The position numbers were made by a program, and so were the translations under genes. Below are positions 16,607 to 22,410 of a stretch of 33,754 nt of DNA, piece after piece. The notes under the pieces are model-generated. The model was not told where the DNA came from. It worked only from the letters and a program-made list of their open reading frames with translations, and ran no database searches. Source of the stretch: a virus; IMG/VR virus record IMGVR_UViG_3300042521_000473, positions 1 through 33,754 of that record, one strand, 5' to 3'. Position 1 is the stretch's first letter, and each line of letters begins with the position of its first letter.

Positions 16607-16954
16607 CTACGGATCCTCCCTCATCACCCCCAGAAACTCCCGCTCAACCAGCCGCAGATCCTCCAGCAGCCACAACCGGTCAGAGCGCTTCACGCCCTCA
16701 TCCTTGGCCCATAGGAGAAACACCTGGTAGTCAAGTCCCACGGGCCCATTCATCCCCATCCGCCACTGGGTCTGGAGCTTCATGAACCAGCCGATCGCCT
16801 CGACGTTCTCCGCCAGCAGGCCGAACGTCTCCGGCCGCCGCTCGACCTCAGGCACCGCCAGGCCGAACACCGCCGCAGCGTCAGCCGCGTCCTTGCCGTT
16901 GTCGGCCGGGTCACCCTTCGCGGCAGCGGCGAGGAACCGCGCCGCGTCTATGAG
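16607..16954 (-). CDS. T-like extension of the tail assembly chaperone (DUF1799-like), reached by -1 frameshift
   Basis: The minus-one frame is open from the slippery site (16954) to a TAG at 16607, giving 115 residues. The C-terminal part carries LLAENVEAIGWFMKLQTQW, GPVGLDYQVFLLWAK and LWLLEDLRLVEREFLG, which is the DUF1799 phage tail chaperone signature. The frame has no good ATG with a ribosome site. A GTG at 16870 exists but would drop the first 28 codons, so I read it as the second half of a G-GT type fusion of about 266 residues. In lambda, GT recruits the tube subunit and G spirals round the tape measure. The next gene is the tape measure, as expected. Confidence 0.75.
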   Translation of the reverse strand, partial: LIDAARFLAAAAKGDPADNGKDAADAAAVFGLAVPEVERRPETFGLLAENVEAIGWFMKLQTQWRMGMNGPVGLDYQVFLLWAKDEGVKRSDRLWLLEDLRLVEREFLGVMREDP

Positions 16955-17406
16955 TTTTTTGCCCGGAACCCTCCGGCCTTCGCAGCGGCCTTCTCAGAGG
17001 GCTGGCCCAGGCTCTCCAGCCAGGCCTTGAAGATCGCAGCACTGGCGCCCTGCACCCGGTAGAGCTGGGCCTTGGTGGCGTCGCTGAACTCGATCGGCTC
17101 GCCATCCTCGCCCACCACCTCATCGCCCCAGCCGCAGAGCACCTCATCCGCCAGATCCTGGTAGGTGCATGGCAAAGGGTCGCTCAGTGAGGCCTCTTCG
17201 TCCTTGGCATAGCCCTGCAGCGCCTCAATGCGCTTGCGCATGGCCACCAGCATCTGATTGTGCTGGTCCTGCAGCGCCTGCGCGTCCTGCTCATCCAGCA
17301 CGCTGAAATGAGCGGTGAACTTGTAGGGCTTCTTGACTCCACCTTTGGCCGGCAGATCAACACTCACCGGCCACTCAATAAACTCAGGCTGATACAGATG
17401 GAACAT
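16948..17406 (-). CDS. G-like tail assembly chaperone
   Basis: A 152-residue protein. The N-terminal half starts with FHLYQPEFIEWPVSVDLPA and KPYKFTAHFSVLDEQDAQ, and the rest contains RKRIEALQGYAKDEEASL, GEPIEFSDATKAQLY and an alanine-rich C-terminus ending in AKNS. Length, acidic content and place between tube and tape measure match phage tail assembly chaperones of the lambda G type. The last codons GCA AAA AAC TCA TAG form a slippery A AAA AAC site. Most ribosomes should stop at TAG (16948) and a minority should continue into the T frame. I see no strong ribosome site before the ATG at 17406. Confidence 0.8.
   Translation of the reverse strand: MFHLYQPEFIEWPVSVDLPAKGGVKKPYKFTAHFSVLDEQDAQALQDQHNQMLVAMRKRIEALQGYAKDEEASLSDPLPCTYQDLADEVLCGWGDEVVGEDGEPIEFSDATKAQLYRVQGASAAIFKAWLESLGQPSEKAAAKAGGFRAKNS
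16954..16960 (-). promoter_or_regulatory. Programmed -1 ribosomal frameshift slippery site (A AAA AAC)
   Basis: On the coding strand the heptamer A AAA AAC sits in the correct register (codons GCA AAA AAC TCA TAG), one sense codon before the G-frame stop. Both tRNAs can re-pair one base back, after which reading continues CTC ATA GAC into the DUF1799 frame. I checked the register: 16954 and 16870 differ by 84, so both lie in the same frame. Confidence 0.8.
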
Positions 17407-17480
17407 GGGACTAAATCAGGGGAATGGAAATAAATGGGTTGTAACTTAAGGTCAGATCTCCCAGTCTTGGTGTTTCATCA

Positions 17481-18662
17481 TCAGAAGAACACCAGCCGGG
17501 TTTCGTCGTTCTGGGTCTTGGGCAGTGCCGTAAACGGAATGCCCATCATGTCGATACCATCCGAATCAGGGAAACTCAGATCACCACTGATCTGAGTGTT
17601 CGGCATAAACAGAATCGAACTGTTGCCAGATACAGTGCCTTGCTGCACAACAAACACACCATCGCTCGCGCCGCTATTATCCGCTGCGCTGCTAAAATAG
17701 TTCTTCGTCGCAACAGCTGGATTCTCAATCGTCAACGTACCATTCGGATTCGGCCTGTCCGTTATCCGCGCCTGCGGTGTGCAGTTGATCAAACTCCTGA
17801 AACTTACGCTATTTGCCCAGTCAAACGTAAACCCTTCACTGCACGGTCCATACCCCTGGAACTGCAGCGATTTCGTATGGCTCGGAGTCACAGGCAGCGG
17901 CTCGGCCTGTGCTCCATAACTGAACGATTCACTCGTCTTCGCAACCGGTGTCTGATAACGCCCTACACCAGTAATCGTGAACGTTCCATACTGGTTCAGC
18001 GGTGCACTCAATGCAGGGCTGCCACGAAATCCAACAATCCGGTGCACATTCGCATCCTTCACGCACACCAGCGTCGCGCTTGAATTGGCGCCAAATGTCG
18101 AAATCGGCTGATACACCGATCGAGCTGAAATCCGATACTGACTATCACCGCCGCCGGTAAACGCTGCAGTAGTCGGCAGCACCGTCACAACCCTGGTGCT
18201 GCCATTGTGTGCAACGATGATCCCCTTGTGGCCGCTGCCAGTCCCGCTGGTGATCTCAATCGGAAACCCCACATACGCATCGCTCGCAGGATTGCTGCCG
18301 CCAAGATCCGCCAGCGTTAAGCTCCCGGCACCGCCAGCAGTCGCAGCGCCGGTAATCTCAACGCCCAGCGTCTCATTCTTCCCGCTCGCCAGCAGCAATG
18401 GCGCAAATCGTGGCGCAGTCGCAGCAGTTCCAGAACCGGACCACTCAAAGGTAATCGTCACCGCCACATGCTCATTGGTCAGCGGTGCACGATCAGCACC
18501 CAAAAACCCCTTAAGCAGGTTCCGCTGCACACGATCACCCGTGATCGGATTCACCTCAATACTCACCACCTTCACCGCATCGGATGCGGTAGGCGTTGAA
18601 TCGGTGCCGTAAGTGCTCTCGGTCTTGGCAAGAATGAAGCTATTGCGGATCAACAGGCCCAT
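17481..18662 (-). CDS. Major tail tube protein, V-like
   Basis: A 393-residue protein starting MGLLIRNSFILAKTESTYGT, a common opening of phage tail tube proteins, with DRVQRNLLKGFLGADRAPLTN soon after. The middle (about 110-175) contains an Ig-like or insertion domain rich in Gly, Ser and Thr (GYVGFPIEIT-like YVGFPIEITSGTGSGHKGII). The last part has blocks SLQFQGYGPCSEGFTFDWANS and MPNTQISGDLSFPDSDGI. It lies between the terminator and the chaperone genes, as lambda V does. The preceding mini-gene supplies a GGAG ribosome site eight bases upstream of this ATG and ends in a TGATG overlap with it. Confidence 0.8.
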   Translation of the reverse strand: MGLLIRNSFILAKTESTYGTDSTPTASDAVKVVSIEVNPITGDRVQRNLLKGFLGADRAPLTNEHVAVTITFEWSGSGTAATAPRFAPLLLASGKNETLGVEITGAATAGGAGSLTLADLGGSNPASDAYVGFPIEITSGTGSGHKGIIVAHNGSTRVVTVLPTTAAFTGGGDSQYRISARSVYQPISTFGANSSATLVCVKDANVHRIVGFRGSPALSAPLNQYGTFTITGVGRYQTPVAKTSESFSYGAQAEPLPVTPSHTKSLQFQGYGPCSEGFTFDWANSVSFRSLINCTPQARITDRPNPNGTLTIENPAVATKNYFSSAADNSGASDGVFVVQQGTVSGNSSILFMPNTQISGDLSFPDSDGIDMMGIPFTALPKTQNDETRLVFF

Positions 18663-18817
18663 CAGTTTTTCTCCGTGGTCTTAATGGTCGGGGCCTTCGC
18701 AGCAGGCTTGGCCTCGGCTTCGGGCAGTGCCTCACCCTCGGGACGCATCACGCCATCAGCACCGCAGACGTATCGCCCGCTGATGCCGTGGTTCATTGGG
18801 TAGAAAGGTTCGCCCAT
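18662..18817 (-). CDS. Small unknown protein between tail terminator and tail tube
   Basis: A 51-residue frame found by translating the raw sequence. The N-terminus reads MGEPFYPMNHGISGRYVCGAD, and the C-terminal half is low-complexity Ala, Glu, Lys and Pro. Its TGA shares a base with the ATG of the tube gene (TGATG) and its last codons carry the tube gene's ribosome site, so it seems part of the operon. No family is recognised. Position suggests a minor tail component or a translational coupler for the tube. Confidence 0.55.
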   Translation of the reverse strand: MGEPFYPMNHGISGRYVCGADGVMRPEGEALPEAEAKPAAKAPTIKTTEKN

Positions 18818-18846
18818 CCCTAGCTAGTGCCGGATCTACCCTCAGC

Positions 18847-19299
18847 CTATGGAGCCACTGAGATGTCACTGTCCAGCGTCCTGTACTTCACCAAAAACTG
18901 GAACCCAAACCACCCTGCTGTCAGGTCAGCCGCCTCATACTGTGGCCTCCATCCATCTGGCTGCACATCCTTTGCTAACCCGCCCATTGTCCGGTCGGCC
19001 ATCATCCGCTGGTGCACCTGCACACCAATCGGATCCGCCAGCTGGTCTGGAATATCACCCCGCACATACACCTCGATCAGCACCGCCAGCGTCTGATCCA
19101 GCCGCCCCATACTCGCACCCGTAGTCCGTGGTGCATTGAATGGATCATCGTTGCCAGGACTCACGATGATCGCAGGTGCTTCATTCCTGCTCATCGCCTG
19201 CGCCCTGCTCCGGTAGATCCGCTGCCCTACCTCCGCAATGCCAGGCAGCGTCACAGTATGAATCCGGTTTAGGATTTGCTCGCGGATTGATGCTGTCAC
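18847..19299 (-). CDS. Tail terminator protein, U-like
   Basis: A 150-residue protein starting at GTG (19299). Blocks IREQILNRIHTVTLPGIAEVG, RSRAQAMSRNEAPAIIVSPG, LAVLIEVYVRGDIPDQLADP and FLVKYRTLDSDISVAP fit phage tail-terminator proteins (DUF3168 or lambda U type). These form a ring that closes the tube and joins it to the head. Place and size agree: it stands first in the tail block, before the tube gene. Its stop TAG is part of a TAGGCTGA junction motif. A plus-strand gene starts 39 bases away in the opposite direction. Confidence 0.65.
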   Translation of the reverse strand: MTASIREQILNRIHTVTLPGIAEVGQRIYRSRAQAMSRNEAPAIIVSPGNDDPFNAPRTTGASMGRLDQTLAVLIEVYVRGDIPDQLADPIGVQVHQRMMADRTMGGLAKDVQPDGWRPQYEAADLTAGWFGFQFLVKYRTLDSDISVAP

Positions 19300-19338
19300 G
19301 CCACTCGATAGACCTACTCCAAAGGCTATGGCTTGACT

Positions 19339-20259
19339 GTGATCGGCATTAAAGGCGACAGCTTCACCTGGGACGGCCGGCCGGTGCGCCTGGCAGGATC
19401 ACACACTTGGAACACGGTCCAGCGCATTGCGGGCGAACGGATCAGCCTGCAGCAGCTGGCGTTGCCTGAGCCATCCAAAAGCGTCAGGCCCTTTACCCGG
19501 CTATGGACGATCGAGACAAAGGGATTCGTCGGTGAAAACAGCCTGTGGGGCAGCAACACGCCGGGGCTGATCAAGATCCAGGATGGGCCATATCGCAACG
19601 ACGGCAGCCTGAACCGCAAGTATTACCGGGCGCTGGAGCGCACCGTCAAGAGGGCTGAGCGCCGGGACATCGTGACCGGCGTGGTGCTGTTCGAGGGCAG
19701 CATCCCCGACATCTTCCCGCGTGCATGGGAGCAGCACCCGTTCAATGGCCTAGGTCCCGCCAGCCACGATCAGGTTCATACGCAAGGGCCATGGAACAAA
19801 CTCCAGCAGCGGCACATCACCCGCACGGTGCGGACGCTTGAGCCCTACGACAACGTGATTTATGAGGTTGGCAACGAACTCATGGCCACCAGCACGGGGT
19901 GGTTCCAGCGGTGGGTTGTTGGACTGGTCAAGAAGCTCACCAACAAACCCGTAGGCGTTTCCTATGCCCGTGGCATCAGGCCCAGCAAGGGCAAGCAAGA
20001 GACGTGGATGGTCGCCTCCGGTGCCGACTGGATTGCACCACAGGGCAGCAGCATCGCCCAGATTGGTGGTGTGCCTGGGTTCCGTGGCCCGCAGGTGCTG
20101 GACACTGATCATGCTTGGCCGTTGGTGCCGAATCTTGCCGGGATGAAGTCAGCCTGGCAGCGTGGATTTGACGTGCTGCTGATGGATGGGATGAACGGCA
20201 CCATGCTTAGGAATCAGGGCAGCATGGCCGCTGATCGAGCGTGGGTTGCGGATCTGTAG
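19339..20259 (+). CDS. Glycoside-hydrolase-like protein, copy B, on the opposite strand
   Basis: A 306-residue protein collinear with the lysis-cassette protein at 1053-1931, with roughly half the residues identical by eye. Shared blocks are LAGSHTW, FTRLWTIET, VTGVVLFEGS, YEVGNEL (candidate acid/base Glu), STGWFQ, PVGVSYARG, GADWIAP and DTDHAW. Like copy A it ends with a strand LLMDGMNGTM, where a second catalytic Glu might be expected but Asp is found. I chose GTG at 19339 because its N-terminus, MIGIKGDSF, aligns with copy A (MITVKGDRF); a TTG at 19333 is also possible. No signal peptide or membrane span is visible. It runs against all surrounding late genes, so it needs its own promoter and resembles a moron gene. 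Confidence 0.65.
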   Translation: MIGIKGDSFTWDGRPVRLAGSHTWNTVQRIAGERISLQQLALPEPSKSVRPFTRLWTIETKGFVGENSLWGSNTPGLIKIQDGPYRNDGSLNRKYYRALERTVKRAERRDIVTGVVLFEGSIPDIFPRAWEQHPFNGLGPASHDQVHTQGPWNKLQQRHITRTVRTLEPYDNVIYEVGNELMATSTGWFQRWVVGLVKKLTNKPVGVSYARGIRPSKGKQETWMVASGADWIAPQGSSIAQIGGVPGFRGPQVLDTDHAWPLVPNLAGMKSAWQRGFDVLLMDGMNGTMLRNQGSMAADRAWVADL

Positions 20260-20268
20260 CAGAAAACC

Positions 20269-20598
20269 CTAGGGCTTGGCGGCATAGTCTCCACATTCAT
20301 TCGCATAGCTAGGTCCGCCTTCTTCAGGATCAGGCCAGCCAAGCCGACAGGGGCGAATGCAGTCAGTATCCCAAAACCTGCAATTCAAGCAACTCAGCTT
20401 TGAAGTCTTTTTGTTCCATCGCGGAATCTCTGGCAACTTGTCGGCGTGAATCCTGCCCATGCGTACATCATCGATCACCCCCCAGCCGACGATGACCGCC
20501 AACAGCAGCGCCAACGGCAGGGGCAGGGCACCCAGCAGCCAGACCATCAACGCGGCCACTAGGGCGACGGCAACGGTGATACGGATCAGGTAGGGCAT
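20269..20598 (-). CDS. Small membrane protein with C-terminal cysteine cluster
   Basis: A 109-residue protein. Two hydrophobic stretches (about residues 4-42, ITVAVALVAALMVWLLGAL and LALLLAVIVGWGVI) form one or two membrane segments. A basic linker follows, then a cysteine-rich tail: CLNCRFWDTDC, CRLGWPDPEE and NECGDY. The four to five Cys in CxxC ... C ... C ... C order could bind a metal. I chose the ATG at 20598, because GGAGG lies just before it. The gene overlaps the 49-residue frame upstream by 13 bases. No family is recognised; it belongs to the accessory zone. Confidence 0.55.
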   Translation of the reverse strand: MPYLIRITVAVALVAALMVWLLGALPLPLALLLAVIVGWGVIDDVRMGRIHADKLPEIPRWNKKTSKLSCLNCRFWDTDCIRPCRLGWPDPEEGGPSYANECGDYAAKP

Positions 20599-20735
20599 GG
20601 TTCCTCCAGAAGCCACTGCGCGATCAGCCGCCACTGGTCCGGGGTGAGCGATGGCCTGGCGTGCAGGTAGTCGGCACGTTCATCGGCATCCTGTAGCAAC
20701 TGCTGGGCGAGCTGTCGCTGGTGGTCGCGGATCAC
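20586..20735 (-). CDS. Small polar protein of the accessory zone
   Basis: A 49-residue frame found by direct translation, starting at GTG (20735), whose G is shared with the stop of the upstream mini-gene (TAGTG). It is helical and charged (RDHQRQLAQQLLQDADERADY) and ends in a hydrophobic helix with LTPDQWRLIAQWLLEEP. Its 3' end carries the ribosome site of the next gene. The tight overlaps on both sides support translation; the role is unknown. Confidence 0.45.
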   Translation of the reverse strand: MIRDHQRQLAQQLLQDADERADYLHARPSLTPDQWRLIAQWLLEEPCPT

Positions 20736-20871
20736 TACTCGGTCCACTGGACCCTGACCAACGCTGCGAAAAACAACGCGGTAAACAGCAGCAGGGGCGA
20801 CATTCCTGCTGCCAGCATCGCAACCTCGGTCCAGGAATAGTTGGGGCAGGTCATAAGAGGTAGGGCATGGT
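20588..20871. repeat. 14-bp direct repeat flanking the mini-gene chain
   Basis: The plus-strand sequence AGGTAGGGCATGGT occurs at 20588-20601 and again at 20858-20871, 270 bases apart. On the minus strand both copies read ATGCCCTACCT. The left copy is the true start (MPYL) of the 109-residue gene; the right copy starts a five-codon frame that stops at once. The pair looks like the scar of a local duplication. Confidence 0.6.
20735..20854 (-). CDS. 39-residue single-span membrane peptide
   Basis: Found by direct translation. A short polar N-terminus (MTCPNYSWTE) is followed by one hydrophobic helix (VAMLAAGMSPLLLFTALFFA) and a short tail. It is the first frame of a chain of three overlapping minus-strand mini-genes that ends with the cysteine-cluster membrane protein. 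Immediately upstream a five-codon frame (MPYLL) overlaps its start by ATGA. It could be a toxin-like or lysis-modulating peptide, but no family is recognised. Confidence 0.45.
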   Translation of the reverse strand: MTCPNYSWTEVAMLAAGMSPLLLFTALFFAALVRVQWTE

Positions 20872-20891
20872 AGTGGCCGAATCTACTACGG

Positions 20892-21146
20892 CTACGGTTT
20901 TGGAACCCACCGCAACGCAGATTCTAAAACCTCGGTTTCAGGATCGTCCGCGAGGTATTGGCCTGCGCTGTTCCGGGGCTGGTCGTAAATCCATTCGCTG
21001 CCATCTGGCGCAGTCCATGGTTGGAACCTCGTCGGGTTCTCGGGCCACTGCCATGCCACTGCCTGGAGTCCCGCCTGCAGCCCACTGATGAACGCCTGCG
21101 GCAGTCGCGACCTGCGATACCATGCGTTCGGCTGTCCAGTGCTACC
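20892..21146 (-). pseudogene. Truncated remnant: C-terminal module related to the protein at 21790-22410
   Basis: The frame is open for 85 codons from just after a TAG at 21147-21149 to a TAG at 20892, but has no ATG. The only usual start is GTG at 21059, giving 55 residues. The sequence reads PWTAPDGSEWIYDQP, GQYLADDPETEVL and ESALRWVPKP. It matches the end of the 206-residue protein (EWTSPTGTLYRV, GQFLPDDPQTPPR, ESLRWVVVEP) in order and spacing and ends at the same point. I therefore read it as the 3' piece of a once longer related gene. A short functional gene starting at the GTG cannot be excluded. The rest of 20855-21213 holds nothing else I can support. Confidence 0.5.
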
Positions 21147-21213
21147 CTATTTATGTGCCCCGGCGGACTGGCATCCCCGAGGCGCGACCAATCCGCTACT
21201 CAGGAGCAGACTG

Positions 21214-21768
21214 ATGACTAAAGACTACTTGACGAGCGAACCATTCAAACGGCTATTTGCGGTCTTCTATCTCTGGTACGAAGGAGACAGCAATTTAATA
21301 GACATCTTTTGTGGAATCGCCACTAGCTTGAACTCAGCAATCAACATTGCTAACAGCAGGGCAAACGGGAGGCCTTGTGAAATTTTTATGCCAGGGCAAG
21401 AGGCTCCAGATGATGGAAGCTATGGTGACAAAAGATTGCGTTACAGAATTGCAGCAGTTGAGGCTGACTTTGCCTTTGAAGACGGTTGTGCATACGACGC
21501 CAACCAGCCTGCCACTCAAAAGTGGGGTGAAGGTTGCGACAGCTCTGTGGCTATCAACTACGCTTCTATGTTCAGTGCCTGTCGCTCCCTGGAATCACTT
21601 CCAGACTTTTCACAAGCTAAGGAAGCATGGGATAGTCTTGAGGTTGATTGGCAGGCAGTTTTTGCGGCCTGCAAGCCTGTAACGGAACCGGTCAACGAGC
21701 GGGAGAAATTACGGGAACGACGCGCTTCCTGGCAGCGCATACAAAAGCTGTTGTGCGCTGATAACTGA
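21214..21768 (+). CDS. Unknown 184-residue plus-strand protein (moron-like)
   Basis: The ATG at 21214 has an AGGAG site eight bases upstream and is preferred to earlier in-frame starts. The protein is soluble and acidic and has seven cysteines spread along it (DIFCGIA, RPCEIF, DGCAYD, EGCDSS, SACRSL, AACKPV, LLCADN). It starts TKDYLTSEPFKRLFAVFYLWYEG and has a charged helix near its end (NEREKLRERRASWQRIQKL). No family is recognised. Base composition is visibly more AT-rich than the flanking genes, and it runs against the late genes. It sits between two related C-terminal modules, one intact and one broken. These are signs of a recently acquired accessory gene; a lysogenic-conversion or anti-phage role is possible but unsupported. 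Confidence 0.65.
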   Translation: MTKDYLTSEPFKRLFAVFYLWYEGDSNLIDIFCGIATSLNSAINIANSRANGRPCEIFMPGQEAPDDGSYGDKRLRYRIAAVEADFAFEDGCAYDANQPATQKWGEGCDSSVAINYASMFSACRSLESLPDFSQAKEAWDSLEVDWQAVFAACKPVTEPVNEREKLRERRASWQRIQKLLCADN

Positions 21769-21789
21769 GGAGGTGAAGGCCTGGCACTC

Positions 21790-22410
21790 TCATGGCTCAA
21801 CCACCACCCACCGCAGGGATTCCCTGGGCGGGGTCTGTGGGTCATCGGGGAGGAACTGCCCATCCTCCCCAGCGGCCTGGGCTACCCGGTAGAGGGTGCC
21901 GGTGGGGGAGGTCCATTCCTGGCCGAGGTTCTGGGCCGGAGGCGGCACCGTCAGCGCCTCGGTGAAAGCGGCTGGCAGATCAAACCCCTGCGCCATGCTC
22001 AGCACCCCAGCCAGCAGCTGATCAGAGATCAGGCCCAGCCCACGGGCCATCGACCAGGAGTCGAGAAACACCCGAGCATCCCCATCGGCAGCCTTGCCGA
22101 GGCCCACACCCAACCCAAGGCCTAGGGCCGGAAGCTGCTGCAGGGCCGTTCCTAGGAGTTGATTGATCGCCTCGGAGGCCTGCACTGCGGAGCCAAACTG
22201 CACCCACTGAGCATCGGACTGACCATTGATTCCCCAAAATGCTTCGGCTATCTGGCGACTGTCAAACCAGTACCAATCATCTACTGGGTAGATGTAATCA
22301 GCGTGGTTTGCGGCGGTTAGCGTAAATCTTGGCGCGTAAACGCTGGTGCCTGCATACTGGAGCAGGTCATCGGTGAACTTGTAGAAACCGGGGTAGGACA
22401 TGGCGATCAT
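21790..22410 (-). CDS. Unknown protein of the fibre region, 206 residues
   Basis: Start chosen at ATG 22410, which forms a TAATG overlap with the repeat-protein gene; another in-frame ATG lies at 22401. The N-terminal third is aromatic (YPGFYKFTDDLLQY, DYIYPVDDWYWFDSRQ). The middle is Gly/Leu/Ala-rich (LPALGLGLGVGLGKAADGDA). The C-terminus has the module EWTSPTGTLYRV ... DDPQTPPRESLRWV, which also occurs in the broken frame at 20892-21146. No family is recognised. Coupling to the upstream gene suggests that the two products act together at the particle surface. Confidence 0.55.
   Translation of the reverse strand: MIAMSYPGFYKFTDDLLQYAGTSVYAPRFTLTAANHADYIYPVDDWYWFDSRQIAEAFWGINGQSDAQWVQFGSAVQASEAINQLLGTALQQLPALGLGLGVGLGKAADGDARVFLDSWSMARGLGLISDQLLAGVLSMAQGFDLPAAFTEALTVPPPAQNLGQEWTSPTGTLYRVAQAAGEDGQFLPDDPQTPPRESLRWVVVEP

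Noticed and set aside
20259-20275. CCCTAGGG palindrome between convergent genes as a terminator
   Set aside because: The stem is only four base pairs with no loop or T-run, too weak to call.
21125-21165. Promoter for the plus-strand 184-residue gene (TATTTAT before the gene)
   Set aside because: No matching -35 element at proper spacing is visible; the AT-rich patch alone is not enough.
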